A stretch of 64,000 nucleotides of DNA from Linyphia triangularis (taxonomy: Eukaryota > Arthropoda > Arachnida > Araneae > Linyphiidae). The stretch spans positions 29,050,593 to 29,114,592 of the forward strand of contig OZ021731.1 in NCBI GenBank assembly GCA_963978545.1, written 5' to 3'. Within the stretch, counting starts at the first letter, position 1. Each line of letters begins with the position of its first letter. The notes beneath the pieces were generated by a model. That model was not told the origin of the DNA. It ran no database searches and saw only the letters and a program-made list of their open reading frames with translations. Position numbers and translations under genes: made by a program. Shown here in pieces: positions 1 to 12,009 of the stretch.

Positions 1-344
1 AACTAACTATATGTTTTGAATTATTGAGGTTTTAAGTAAGTAACCCTTCAACTTCTCAAGCAAACTCTTTGTGCTGCAACACTAGTTGGCAGTGTCCTCT
101 CTCTCTATAATATCAAAGATAGTCGTGAGCTTACATGTCTGACAACTAAAGAATCTGAGCTTATTCATAAACTTCACTAAACATTCCAGTGTAATAATAA
201 CTTTAGCCTCGCATTACACTAATGGGATAATCATTATTACACATTTTTTTACAAGTGTGATATTAATTATTCAAGATGTAATATACTTCGTTACAAAGCT
301 TTCGATGGTATATCCATTATTGCAAGGCTGAGATTTTTATTTTA

Positions 345-860
345 CTAGGATGGTAATTTTAGCTGATGGTTATGCTGATCCAACAATGTTCTAATTTGGT
401 GTGTGGGTTGATGGTGGCCATGGGACCTACCATGTAGATTTTTGTCAAAATCATGCATGCACATAAGGTTGAAATCGTGAAAAAATTATGTTTTTCAGCA
501 ATTACTAAAAAAGTGCAATAAAAGCATAAAAAATTGGGAAACGGGTACTTTACACAGACCTTACAAACAGGCCTTTAACACAGAACTCTCCGTCCTTGAG
601 CACCGCCCAAAGGTTGGTTTTTTTCTGTTTTATTCTCAAGAAAGGACAATGTAATGTCTATTGAATAACATTGCCATTTTGGCGGTGTTTTCTCTTTGCT
701 CATGTAAAAGTTATTGCCAGAAATGTCTCCAGCCTGGCCATTTTTGTCTAAATGAGTGAAAATATGAAAACGGTATATAACGCCATAATGATCATTATTA
801 TAATATAATTGTTAGTTGTGCAATGTTCCACACCCCTAGTTTTCATGTGTATTGGTGTTT
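345..860 (+). repeat. Unclassified interspersed repeat (family R1), partial copy
   Basis: This stretch shares long diverged blocks with copies near 26.5-27.9 kb and 62.96-63.72 kb, for example ATGGTGGCCATGGGACCTA at about 411 and 26743, and the terminal TGTTCCACACCCCTAGTTTT near 826. No coding frame survives. The family could be a non-autonomous DNA transposon, but clear terminal repeats were not defined. The rest of 1-1627 holds a G-run near 1076-1089 and nothing recognisable as a gene. Confidence 0.6.
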
Positions 861-1627
861 GATTTATTTGAAAGGGTTACTTGAGAACATTTCAATTTAT
901 AACTACAGTGACATGACATGCAACAATATGACTTAACTCTTTAATCCCCTTTCCGGCCCAACCGACCCAGCCGGCTGAGTCCCATTCCGCCCATGTCTTT
1001 TCACTTGAGTGGACCTTGGAGGTCCAATACTATTAACGGCTCACTACAATGGGACAGAGAATTCTCTTCACAGCTGGGGGGGGGGGGGGAGGGGCCGAGG
1101 TATTTTTGTGACTGTCGTCACAGCAGGGTGGGTAACAGGTGGTTTTCATTCTTATCTTTGGAAGCCTTTCTTTTCATGGCTTCATGTTCGAAACACAAAT
1201 ACTTTGTACTACTAAAGAAAACAAACAAAATGTCTTGAGGATTTACTAGTTGTCAACCTTTGCCTGGAAACCAGATAGCGAAGAGAGATAAATTAACCTT
1301 AGCTTAGCAGGGGGTCTATTGCCCTTCTCTCTGAATGCTGCACTTGGAAGGGTGAAAATGGTTTTTCTTCTCGGGCGGGAACCCGGTCCCTAAAGGATAT
1401 TCCAGAAAATTGTATTGGGAACTAAAGAGTTAAAATACTAGGTTTAGTATAGATATATGTATACTATGTTTCAGATAAATTATGAAAATTCCCCATGCGT
1501 TATTATGATAAAATGTTTGTCATGTGTTACTTTATGGTCATTGCTATTTTAGGTTACATTGCTGATTAAGCATGCAAGATTTTAGGGTATTTTTCTGCCC
1601 TGATATGCATTGTTTTTCTTCTCTCAG

Positions 1628-4600
1628 CTCTCTGGAAGAGAATGAAACTTCAATCGAAAAAGGCAGCAGCTGCCCAAGAGATCAGCAACAGCAGTATGGC
1701 CGATGCAACTCCGGTTCCAGACATATCCAAACTAAATGTATCTTTGAATTATCATTTATTCGTCAAAATGCTTATTTATACTATACTTGGTGTCATTTTA
1801 TTGTTGAGCAGGTGTGAGCATGAAAAGCGCATATACTAAAGGATTTGTTGAAATAATAATATTGATTATAAGTTTTAAAGATATAAAACAACATTATATG
1901 ATAAACCAGTGTATTTGCTAATTATCAAATGTATTGATTTAAATCGAATGCTTATCATTTAGTATATTTGTAAGACAACAAATAATTGAAACAAACCGTT
2001 AAAAAAATATGTTACCTAAATTTATGATTCTAAGTTTCTATGAATCCTATTGTAATGTTATCTGCATTAATGGTAATTTTTCCCATGAATTTCAGTTTAA
2101 TGTTATGTAAAGGAAAATAAAAATTTAAACATCCAAATTAGCATGATGAAGATCAAATTTTACTAAAGTTATTTAGGTGTAAGAAATTATGTTGTTAAGT
2201 TTTAAACCTCAAATCACAACCACCCATATTTATTCAATTGTCACACAAGTGTGCTGTCAACACAAGTATGCCTATAATATTGAAACCATTATTTGATCTT
2301 ATCTGTTCAACTATACTACTCATTTCAATAGTTCTCAAACATAGTGCTAAATACTTAAAGTCGGCTTATACGAGCACTTACCTTAATACCTTTTAACTTC
2401 AAATATTAACTTGTAATGTTAAAACTGTCCACCTGATGGCTGTGTGGTTGGTCCCATATGCCAAAAGTGCTAGGTTTGAATTCTGGGTTAGGTATGGATG
2501 TTCATTGTGGTTTAGAATCTTTGTTAAGCTTAGGTCTCAGCCTGATTTTCCATTATTGTGCACAAAAGTAGGTCGTTGAGCATTCAAGCCAACCAACCTA
2601 ATGCCAAAACTTACTATTTTGTGACTATTGCACCGACTTTGCTTGAGGTTTGCAAAGGTGCTTTGTCTGATGTGATTGCAAGGCAGAGAACTCATGTTTG
2701 GTTCCAGCTTGTACTCCCAAAGCTTTTTCACATAGAGAAAAAGAAATCAAAATGTTGATTAGGCATAGCTTTCTTTCCTCCTTTTCTAATTTACTTTATG
2801 GAAGTGTTTTGGTTTTACCTTAAAATAATCCCAAACTTTATGGTACTATATTAAGTATACTACTATTTTTTACCTGACAAATTAGAAATGTTGAACATAG
2901 TAAGCTGTTTTAAAAAATGATAAACTTTTCTCGTTTGTTATACACTAGTCTATCATTGCTCTAATTGAATTGTTCCACTGCGTCCAAAGCTATGATGCAT
3001 TGCTATAAGTTTTACATTTTTTCCCTCAATATCATGCAATAACATCTTATTTTTCCCTACAGACGCTTCCAGTAGCTGATCCTGACACTAAACCTTGCCC
3101 AGATGACTTCCCTTCTCCCCACGTCATCAAAGAGGAGCCCGATCCGGAGGACTCCCAGAATTCCCTCGTCTTTCCCTCCTGTACTGTTAACATAGAAATT
3201 GGCGAGGAATTTAACATACCGTCATCACCTGCCGCCACCAGCCCACCCCCTAGTCAAGAGTTTTTTCCTTCTTATCTGAACAAAGGAGATAGGTTGAAGT
3301 AAGAAAGCTTTTCTTATGAATTAAAATAACACTAGGGCAATTCTCTGCTGCACTGTACACACAGGACATTTTGGATCTTTTTTCTACTCATAAACAGATT
3401 ATAGTTTTTAAATCATGTTGAATCTAGTAACTATGTTTTATTTTTATATGATACACTATCTGGCCAAAAGTATCCAGACACCCAGTGGAATGGACTTAGA
3501 GCATCCTGAGGCACATATTAATATGATGTTGGTCCCCCTTTTGCATCGATTACAGCCTGCAAACGTTTGGAAAGACTTTCCACCAGTTTTTGATAGGTGA
3601 CCATAGGAATTACCTTCCAGGCGTCCATCACAGATGAAGTGAGTGCTTGTAGTGAAGATGGTCGATTTGGCTGGCTACGTAATCTGCGCTCTAATTCGTC
3701 CCAAAGGTGTTCTATGGGATTTAGATCGGGGCTCTGAGAAGGCCAGTCCAGTTTTTGAACACCCATTTCGTCAAACCACGTCTGTGCAAGCCTCGATGTG
3801 TGAATGGAGCAGTTATCCTGCTGGAAGAGAAATGGGCCTTCCCCAAAATATTGCCATAGAGTTGGGAGTCCAGCATTGACCAGAATGTCCACATACATCT
3901 CAGAGTTCATGTTTCCAACCACAGGAACTAACGGACCCAGGCCAAACCACGATAAACACCCCCACACCATTATGCTTCCACCACCAAACTTAACAGTCGG
4001 CGCAATGCAGTCACTATAGAAAGGTTCGTCGGGCATCCGCCAAACCCAAACGCGTCCATTCAACTGCCAGACTGTAAAGCGAGGTTCATCACTCCAAAGA
4101 ACAGTTTTCCACATGTCCACAGTCCAATGACGGTGAGCTCTATACCATTGCAATCGATGCTTCGCATTCTGTGGAGTGATGTTCGACTTGTGAGCGGCTG
4201 CACGACTATGGAATCCCAAGTATTTTAACTCTTGACGGACAGTCCTGCTGCTAACACTAACGCCTGTTGAACTTTGGAACTCCTGAGAAATTTCCACCAA
4301 CGAGGACTTGCGATTTTGTTTCACTACCCTTTTCAGAGTTCTGCGGCTGCGTTCACCAAGTGTTTTCGGCCTACTGGTTCGTTTTTCTGACGTTTCACTG
4401 CCTCAACATTTCCACTTCACAATTACATCACTCACAGTGGATTTAGGCTTCTGTAGAATGTCCGCAATCTCACGAACTGATTTCCACAAAGGTGGCATCC
4501 CACTATTCTGCCACGATCAAACTCACTAAGCTCCTTTGACTTACTCGTTGCCTCACAAACGCATAAATACAATCTGACAAACCACTACCAACACTTTTAT

Positions 4601-7600
4601 AGCTTTCAATTACGTATCAAATTGTGTCACTCGCCAGAACCACTTTTTTAAGGGGTGTCTGGATACTTTTGACCAGATAGTGTATTAGTTTGTTGCAAAG
4701 CTACATAGAAAAAAAAATTATTTTAACTATATCAAACATGCATCTTATAACATCAACACATGGGAAATGTCCGTGTCCTGTGTGTTGATGACTTATAAAT
4801 GTGTATTTGATTTAGTTAAATTACTTAATTTTACATGTAACTTTACAACAACTAATATCATGTAAGATAAAAACATCTACTAGGTTCATCATAATGTTGC
4901 GATTCAAATCCATTTACAAGAAGAAAGAAGAGCAAAAATATCCTGTGTATCATCCAGAGAATTGTTCAGTGACATATAAACTTAATGCAATAATTTTCCT
5001 TTGCAAAAATCAAAACACTGCATTGTCTTTAAAAGAAAAATATATGAATTTGTTTTTCAGAAGAAGCATAATTATTTGAGTTTGTTTTCTGAGATTTGTT
5101 CACAAAGCAGTTCTCTGAAAAATCTGTACAGAAATACCTCTAAATATCAGCCTTTTCTCTATAATCTAAATTGGTGTTTCATAGTAGATATTAATCTAAT
5201 AGTAAGGTATCAATAAGATAATGCAAATATGGATATGTTCTTCTTATAGTTTATTAAATTAAATTTTTAATTGAAGTATTTTGATCCCTTTCCATTTATT
5301 TTAATTTTATTAATTAGAATAAATTTACTTTTGTATTTTTATTCAAATCAAGTAATTTATGCCACAAACTAAATTTTTATTTGTTAACAGGCTTTAAATT
5401 TCCTTCAAAAGTAGTTATAAAAACTATAGATTTTCCAGCATGACATTATTGAATGCTGCTTAAACTAATGCTTAATAATATTTTTATTTTTTATTTCTAC
5501 TCTTTTGTTAACTCCTAGTTTTCCTGCATACCACACCCAATATTTTTTTTCGTAAATTTAAATTCATAATTTTATATTTCTGATGTTAATTTCATCTCTA
5601 TATATATAAGGCAAAGCCCTCACTCACTCACTCATTCACTGACTCACTCACTCATCACTAATTCTCCCACTTCCCACATAGTCACAACTCTGAGAAGCGG
5701 CACAAATGTCAACAATGGTAAAAATAGAAAAAGTAAGCTATTCCGATCTCGATTAACCCACTTTAAAAGGTCGAAAAGGGGTTAAACGTTCCAAACGAGG
5801 GACATTCGAATGTCCTACTTCTCATTTCGTCACAACTCTAAAAATTGTTGCGAATATCAATAAAGATAAACATAGAAAAAGCATGCTAATCCGATCTCGA
5901 TCAACCCACTTTAAGGGGTCGAAAAGGGGTTAAACGTTCCAAACGAGGGATATTCGAATGTACCACTTCCCACATGTCCACAACTCTGAAAATTGGTGCA
6001 AATGTTGGCATAGGCAAACATAGAAAAATTTAGCTATTTCGATCTCGATTAACCCCCTTTAAGAGATCGAAAAGGTGTTAAACGTTCCAAACGAGCGATA
6101 TATTCGAATGTCCTACTTCTCATATTGTCACAACTCTGAAAACTGGTGTGAATATCAATAAAGATAAAATTAGAAAAAGTAAGCTATTCCGATCTCGGGT
6201 GGATGAAGGGGTGGGAAAGGGGTTAAACGTTCCAAACGAGGAATATTCGAATGTACCACTTCCCATATGGTCACAACTCTAAAAATTGGTAAAAATATCA
6301 ACAAAGACAAACATAGAAAAGTTAAGCTATTCCGAGCTTGATTAACCCACTTTAAGAGGTGGAAAAGGGGTTAAACATTCCAAACTCGAATATCCCACTT
6401 CCCATACAGTCACAACTCTGAAAATTGGTAGGAATGTCAATAAAGATAAACGTAGAAAAATTAAGCCATTCCGATCTCGATTAACCCCCTTTAAGAGATC
6501 GAAAAGGTGTTAAACGTTCCAAACTAGGGATATTCGAATGTCCCACTTCCCATTTGGACACAACTCGGAAAATTGGTACAAATGTCAAAAAAGATTAAAC
6601 ATAGAAAAAGTAAGCTATTCCGTTCTCGATTAACCAACTTTAAGGGGTCGAAAAGGGTTAAATGTTCCAAACGAGGGATATCCGAATGTTCCTCTTACAA
6701 TGTAGTCATATTTCTGATATTTGGTGCAAATGTTAAAAGGGCAAATGTTAAAAAAATAAGTCATTTAAATATCGATTAACGAATTTTTAAGGGATGAAAA
6801 GTAGACGCAACATTTAAACTATACGAGGATTAACTTAATGTCTCAATTCCAATACAGCTTCTACTTTGAAATTTAGAACTAAGAGCAAACATAAACACAA
6901 TAAACTATTCCAATTTACTATTCATTATTATAAATTTCGTTTAAAATGTCAACAAAGGAAAGTTCCTATTTTGATAAATCAATTTGTCGAGATCGAAATG
7001 GGAGCAAACGTCTGAAAAGTAGAATACATGAATGTCTTTCGATCGCTAATGGTAAAATTTCGTAGCGCGCACGGGTATTCAGCTAGTGTAACATGAGACA
7101 CTTCTTTTGATGAAGATCTTCTTTATAAATTTTTAAACTACTTTTAATTTTCGTTATTGTAATTATGCAAAGTTATATTATCCGGAACACATTTACATTT
7201 AATCTTATAATGATTTATGTAATTTAACACCTTGCAACCCACTTAAAAAGTTAAAGATTTAGTTATTTAAAATATATTTGACTTCTTAATGAACACATAC
7301 TTCGACACAATATAGTTGGTTGGTTGTATTCTGATTATCTGGAGCCGTCACTAACACGAGGCTATAAAGCGCCGAAACATTCGTCATTAGACAAGCCAAC
7401 ATACATTTACAAACATCCATGCCAACACGGGACTCGAACCCGCAACCTCGCGGTCTAGAAGCTAGCACGCTAACCACTATACCGTTTGGTCGGTGACACA
7501 ATATAGAGACTTTTCATTAAATTAAAATAATCCTATCAAGTAGTAATAAAATACTCATCAAGAAATAAAACATAAACAAATACAATTATTTCAGCTTGTT

Positions 7601-10600
7601 TATTGAAAGACCAAAAAATATATAACTGTTAATGAAGTTGAGGCAAAATATAAGCAACACATAAAATATTCCAACAAACTATATACAATATTTACATTGC
7701 TCCGCATGAGCAGTACTTCTGTGAGCTTCTACAGATAGGGCGTAAGATGTTCACACAACTTGTTTGTTGTTCAGAGTCTTCCTTGAAAAGGTTAACTTTA
7801 AATCATGAAAAGAGAAATTCCATTAATCGAAGTGACGAATGTCATCTTCATTCTCGTTGCTCTCAGAAGTAACGTAGCTCCCATCATCCAGTCGAAGTCT
7901 GGAGTAAGAACGTCTGAATGCGTCCTAGCTGTGAACAATTTTCATCATCGTAATCTACAGTCAAACCCTCTTTCGTATTAAGATTTTGCAGTAATGAATG
8001 TCGAAGCTTCTAACTGCAGTTGTTGTTCATCAATTGATTCATTTCACTCTTCTATTTCACTTTCTTAAGGAGACACAGCTTTCAAATAGCTGTTCTTGAG
8101 CAATAAGGATTTACTTCTGTCTGTTTCAGAGTTGACAAGCGTATATCATCTTCATTCTCGTCATTATTAGAAATATCGTACATCACATCATCCCTTAAGT
8201 AAGAATGTCTCCATACATTCTGACCAGGAACAGTTTTCATCATCATATTGCACGTCAAGCCTTCTTCTATTTTCGGAGTTCGTGACAATGAAGAATTCGA
8301 AGCTTCTGGGTGCAGTTGTTGTTCATCGACTGGATCCAGTTGGGCCACTTGGGGTCGTGGTCTTATTTAGGTATCGCTTTCTAAACTTTATTCTTCTTTA
8401 ATACGGATGAGCAAGTGAAAATGCCACGACGATTTCAAAAGACATTTTTTCGGCCACATTTCAGTCTATTCTCTGTCTCATTGTATTTGAAGACTTATTT
8501 CTTCTGGTCATATGATTTTGTCGTATATCCATAATGCTATTAATTGAGACCTATTAAAGGATTGTATTGAGGAGTTGGAGTGTTATACTCTAACCTACGC
8601 ACTTTGGAGATCGAATTGAACAGTCCTTTTTACGCCGCCCAACCCACCCACATGATGTTGTTTTTTTCACTTTCACCGCCTACTCTACTTGTGACCCCTC
8701 ACCAGAGGAACCCAGGAGTTTAAGGTGACAGTGCAAGAGGAGGCGAAAAAAGTCCAAATGATGGTTATCTTCTTCCACCTCCTCTTCCACCACCTCCTTC
8801 TCCTCCTCCACCACCTCCTCCACTTCTAGCGAACTAGACAACCACTCCATGGGCTCCTCTGGCTCCAAGATCACATCTACCTCCCAAAAGGGACAACTGT
8901 GTTCCCACTCCATCTCCTCGCAATCCATATCGCACTTTCAACAAGTAACAGTAACGTCAGTAACTTTCAATAGCTTCGTCAGTAACTTTCAATAGTTTCG
9001 TCAGTAACTCAACAGTAACTTTCAATAAATCAACAACGATTTTCACACAAGCGCAAACAAAATCTCACTGATTCAAATGACAGATAACTTTAGTCTACAA
9101 CTGAGTTTGTCTTTTTTACCACAAAGAAGAAATTAGTACTCATTGTTAGATCATAAGTCTTTGTTGAGTGTAACAGTACCTTTAATACTTGGCATTATTT
9201 CAATTAAAGATTATAACAATCGAAGTCTAATTAAGTGGTGTATTGTTTAAAAAAGAAAATATAAAACAAATAAATTCAACCATTCCCATAAAGTAACATA
9301 AAATACTAAAATTAAATTTAAAAAAAAAATACATTAAGGGGGTGCGGTATCGAAAATAAAAAAAACTTTATTTATGTACATTTTTATGTAAAAAACTTAT
9401 TTTATGTATGAGATCCTATTTATATATCTTTGAGAAAATGTTTTTTTAAATATTGTGTTTTGTTATTTAAAAAAAATTTAAAAACCAAGAAAAATCCATA
9501 ATAATTGATATTTGCGTATTTTGATAGAAGTCAAGAAAAAATAAAAAAATTTCAAAGTGAAAGCTTTCTGTAATACATAATTATATAAAGAAAATTTTGT
9601 CTTCACAGAATTTTGATAGGTGAACTAAAAAAAATTAAAAAAATTCTCAAAGTTAAAATATTGAAACTTTTGCTTTTTTTTATGTTATCTTTTACGCTAA
9701 AAATTATATTTTAAAACAGAATTAAAAAAATAAAATTCTGTGAAGACAAAATATTTAAAACTATATAAATTAAATGCTCCAAAAATTTGAATAGCCAATT
9801 GTTAATGGTTCTGGAGATATATCGATTTGAATCTGCAACATCTGTGAAAAACACTAGTGCTCGAAAAACGCACTTTAAGCAGACGCTTCAAGGTGTTACG
9901 CCCATTAGTGATGTTTAAATCACAGGTAATTTTGTGGCGTTCTAATCACCGGAGGAATAAAATAAAAACATCATTCTCTTCAGGAATGTATGAACTATTT
10001 TTTAAAATCAGAAAAAAATTTGGGATTTTTGAAGAAATTTCGGTACCATACCCCCTTAAGGAAATAGTGTTCAAACTGAAAAGGCAGTAAATCTCTCTAT
10101 ATATAAGGCAAAGCCCTCACTCATTCACTGACTCACTCACTCATCACTAATTCTCCCACTTCCCACATGTCCACAATTTTGAAAATTGGTACAAATATCT
10201 ACAATGGTAAACATAGAAAAAGTAAGCTATTCCGATCTCAAATAACCCACTTTAAGGGGTCGAAAAGGGGTTAAACGTTCCAAACGAGGGATATTCGAAT
10301 ATCCTACTTCCCATTTCGTCACAACTCTAAAAATTGGTGCGAATATCAATAAAGACAAACTTAGAAAAAGTAAGCTATTCCGATCTCTATTAACCCACTT
10401 TAAGGGGTGGGAAAGGGTTTAAACGTTCCAAACGAGGAATATTCGAATGTACCACTTCCAACATGGTCACAATTTTGAAAATTGGTACAAATACCAACAA
10501 TGGTAAACATAGAAAAAGCATACTATTCCGATCTCGATTAACCCACTTTAATTGGTGGAAAAGGGGTTAAACGTTCCAAACGAGGGATATTCGAATGTAC

Positions 10601-11805
10601 CACTTCGCATATGGTCACAACTCTAAAAATTGGTACAAATGTCAACTAAGACAAACATAGAAAATTTAAGCTATTCCGAGCTTGATTAACCCACTTTAAA
10701 GGGTGGACAAGGGGCTAAACGTTCCAAACGAGGGATATTCGAATGTTCTACTTCCCATTTCGTCACAACTCTGAAAATTTGTATGAATGTCAATAAAGAT
10801 AAACATAGAAAAAGTAAGCCATTCTGATCTCGATTAACCCACTTAAGGGTTGGAAAAGGTGTTAAACGTTCCAAAAGAGGGACATTCGAATTTCCCACTT
10901 CCCATTTGGTCACAACTCTGAAAGTTGGTACAAATGGTCAAAAAAGATAATCATAGAAAAACTAAGCTATTCCGTACTAGATTAACCAACTTTAAGGGGT
11001 CGAAAAGGGGTTAAATGTTCCAAACGAGGGATATCCGAATGTTCAAGTTCCAATGTTGTCATAATTCTGATATTTGGTGCAAATGTTAAAAGGGCAAATG
11101 TAAAAAAAAATAAGTCATTCCAATATCGATTAACGAATTTTTAAGGGATGAAAAGTCGACGCAACATTGAAACTATACGAGGATTATCTTAATGTCTCAA
11201 TTCCAATACAGCTACTACTTTGAAGTTTAGAACTAAGAGCAAACATAAACACAATAAACTATTGCAATTTCGATTACGTAATTAAAAAGGGTCCGAAGGG
11301 AGTTATACGTTCTAAACGAGGGATATTCAAATGTCTTTTTCCAATATACTAATCACAATTATAAATTTTGTTAAAAATGTCAACAAAGGAAAGTTCCTAT
11401 TTTGATAAATCAATTTGTCGGGATCGAAATGGGAGCAAACTTCTGAAGTGTAAAATAAATTAGTGTCTTTTGATCGCTAATATACTAATGGTAAAATTTC
11501 GTAGCGCAGCACGGGTATTCAGCTAGTAATTTATATTTTTGATCATCCTCATGTCAGTATAATAAAGATAAGTGATAGTGTTTCAAAGGAAAATTAAAAA
11601 TGAATTTTTTTTTACTAATTAGTTCACTTTTTTTCATAGACGAAAAAGGCCAATCCAGGTCGAGATGGATTACTTGCTTGAAGAACACCAGTTACGCATG
11701 GACTGTTTAAGGTTAGACAGAGAAGTCAAAATCCTCAAGAAGTGGAAAATTCAACAAGAAATTCTTTCTGCGGGTTTTGATCTACCCCCTGCAAATTTTT
11801 GTTAG
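1628..11805 (+). CDS. Myb/SANT-like DNA-binding domain protein, C-terminal part (3 exons, 5' end missing)
   Basis: Three coding exons join in phase. Exon 1628-1737 follows a TTTTTCTTCTCTCAG acceptor, starts with two bases of a split codon and ends at a GTATCT donor in phase 0. Exon 3063-3298 follows TTTTTCCCTACAG and ends at a GTAAGA donor in phase 2. Exon 11640-11805 follows TTTTTTTCATAG and ends in TAG. Together they give about 169 residues. The first exon (LWKRMKLQSKKAAAAQEIS) matches the basic helix that ends Myb/SANT-like domains of the MSANTD type. The second is acidic and Pro/Ser-rich with VIKEEPD, a sumoylation-type motif. The third is a charged amphipathic helix (EMDYLLEEHQLRMDCLRLDREV), as expected for the C-terminal coiled coil of these proteins. 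The family is inferred to be nuclear and DNA-binding. The SANT domain proper must lie in an exon left of the window. The 8.3 kb last intron is packed with transposons. Confidence 0.8.
2425..2600 (+). repeat. tRNA-derived SINE (family C), degraded copy
   Basis: It aligns with the SINE at 55325-55459: the segment around GTGTGGTTGGTCCCATATGC, a box-B-like GGTTTGAATTC, then GGTTAGGTATGGATG and a tail with CAAGCCAACCAACC. It lies in the intron between the first two visible exons of the Myb/SANT-like gene. Confidence 0.55.
3454..4682 (-). mobile_element. Tc1-like DNA transposon with terminal inverted repeats
   Basis: Inverted ends beginning CACTATCTGGCCAAAAGTAT (3454) and closing with the complementary GACCAGATAGTG (4682) are flanked by TA on both sides (3452-3453 and 4683-4684), the target duplication of Tc1/mariner elements. 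Length is 1229 bp. It carries one transposase frame on the minus strand. It sits in the 8.3 kb intron of the Myb/SANT-like gene, opposite to the gene. Confidence 0.92.
3518..4324 (-). pseudogene. Tc1-like transposase, catalytic half open, N-terminus broken
   Basis: The 268-residue open frame contains the DDE catalytic core. WSDEPRFTVW holds the first Asp, FQQDNCSIHTS the second, and SPDLNPIEHLWDEL the Glu, with 34 residues between the second Asp and the Glu (DD34E), as in Tc1. The part of a winged-helix domain usually found before VRQELKYLGFHSR is also present. Upstream, 4325-4560 still encodes the expected N-terminal paired-like helix-turn-helix region (SKELSEFDRGRIVG is readable), but it shifts frame and has an in-frame stop before joining the core. 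The copy is therefore unlikely to be active. The family's usual length is about 340 residues. Confidence 0.88.
5595..7086 (+). mobile_element. Non-autonomous Helitron with internal tandem repeats (copy 1)
   Basis: It starts TCTCTATATATATAAGGC after an A and ends ATTCAGCTAG before a T, which fits Helitron insertion between A and T with a 3' CTAG. The GC-rich GTAGCGCGCACGGG precedes the end. The body is about seven repeats of about 147 bp, each with GGTTAAACGTTCCAAACGAG. No Rep/helicase frame is present. A second copy lies at 10092-11526. Confidence 0.8.
7316..7494 (-). mobile_element. tRNA-derived SINE (family A), copy 1
   Basis: Read on the minus strand it starts with a tRNA-like head: box A TAGTGGTTAGCGTGC and box B GGGTTCGAGTCCC. 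A tRNA-unrelated body and an AACCAACCAA tail follow. A perfect 12-bp target duplication GACACAATATAG flanks it (7304-7315 and 7495-7506). The family's second copy is at 28304-28484. Confidence 0.88.
7570..8930 (-). pseudogene. Decayed minus-strand coding fragment with a tandemly duplicated exon-like unit
   Basis: Two related blocks (about 7830-8040 and 8120-8345) each encode, on the minus strand, a segment ending in an acidic NENEDDIR or DENEDDIR motif preceded by a basic RRSY/RHSY stretch. The first block has stops and shifts. The second is open for 88 codons (8348-8082). Farther 5', an 82-codon frame (8928-8680) is very Glu-rich (EEVVEEEKEVVEEEVEED). An AATAAA on the minus strand near 7592 could close the unit. 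Whether these pieces belong to one gene is unknown, and no family is recognised. The block lies inside the long intron of the Myb/SANT-like gene in antisense. It could be a decayed gene or an unrecognised transposon relic. Confidence 0.35.
9338..10055. mobile_element. TTAA-flanked non-autonomous DNA transposon
   Basis: Inverted ends GGGGGTGCGGTATCGAAA and TTTCGGTACCATACCCCC are flanked by TTAA at 9334-9337 and 10056-10059. TTAA targets are used by piggyBac and Kolobok elements, and the end sequence looks more like Kolobok. The interior is very AT-rich and contains a second inverted pair around TTTTGTCTTCACAGAATTTT (about 9597) and its complement near 9735. No transposase frame is present. Confidence 0.75.
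10092..11526 (+). mobile_element. Non-autonomous Helitron with internal tandem repeats (copy 2)
   Basis: Same family and orientation as 5595-7086: 5' TCTCTCTATATATAAGGC, 3' GCACGGGTATTCAGCTAG followed by T. About six internal repeats of about 147 bp are present. It ends about 110 bases before the acceptor of the last Myb/SANT-like exon. Confidence 0.8.
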
Positions 11806-12003
11806 AGTTACTTTTAACGTACATCAAAAAGCTGTCCAGTGATCTTTATTTTTGGAATAGGCTGGTATAATTCCTATGTACAGTGACTAAGTCTGTCTCT
11901 TTATTATTTTTTGGTTGTTATTACTTACCAATTACTGCAATATCTCTATACCCTGTTACAAAAAGAGTCAAAATATTGTATATTTATACATTAGTTTATT
12001 GTT

Positions 12004-12009
12004 AATAAA
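12004..12009 (+). terminator. Polyadenylation signal AATAAA of the Myb/SANT-like gene
   Basis: A canonical AATAAA lies about 200 bases after the stop codon at 11803-11805 and is followed by a T-rich stretch. It is the first full AATAAA downstream of the stop on this strand. This sets the 3' UTR at roughly 11806-12030. Confidence 0.55.

Noticed and set aside
3643..4529. Plus-strand open frames over the Tc1 element
   Set aside because: They are antisense shadows of the transposase, which has clear DDE motifs on the minus strand.
5600..11520. Repeated units with regular spacing, considered as a CRISPR-like or satellite array
   Set aside because: Units are about 147 bp, diverged, without spacers, and bounded by Helitron ends.
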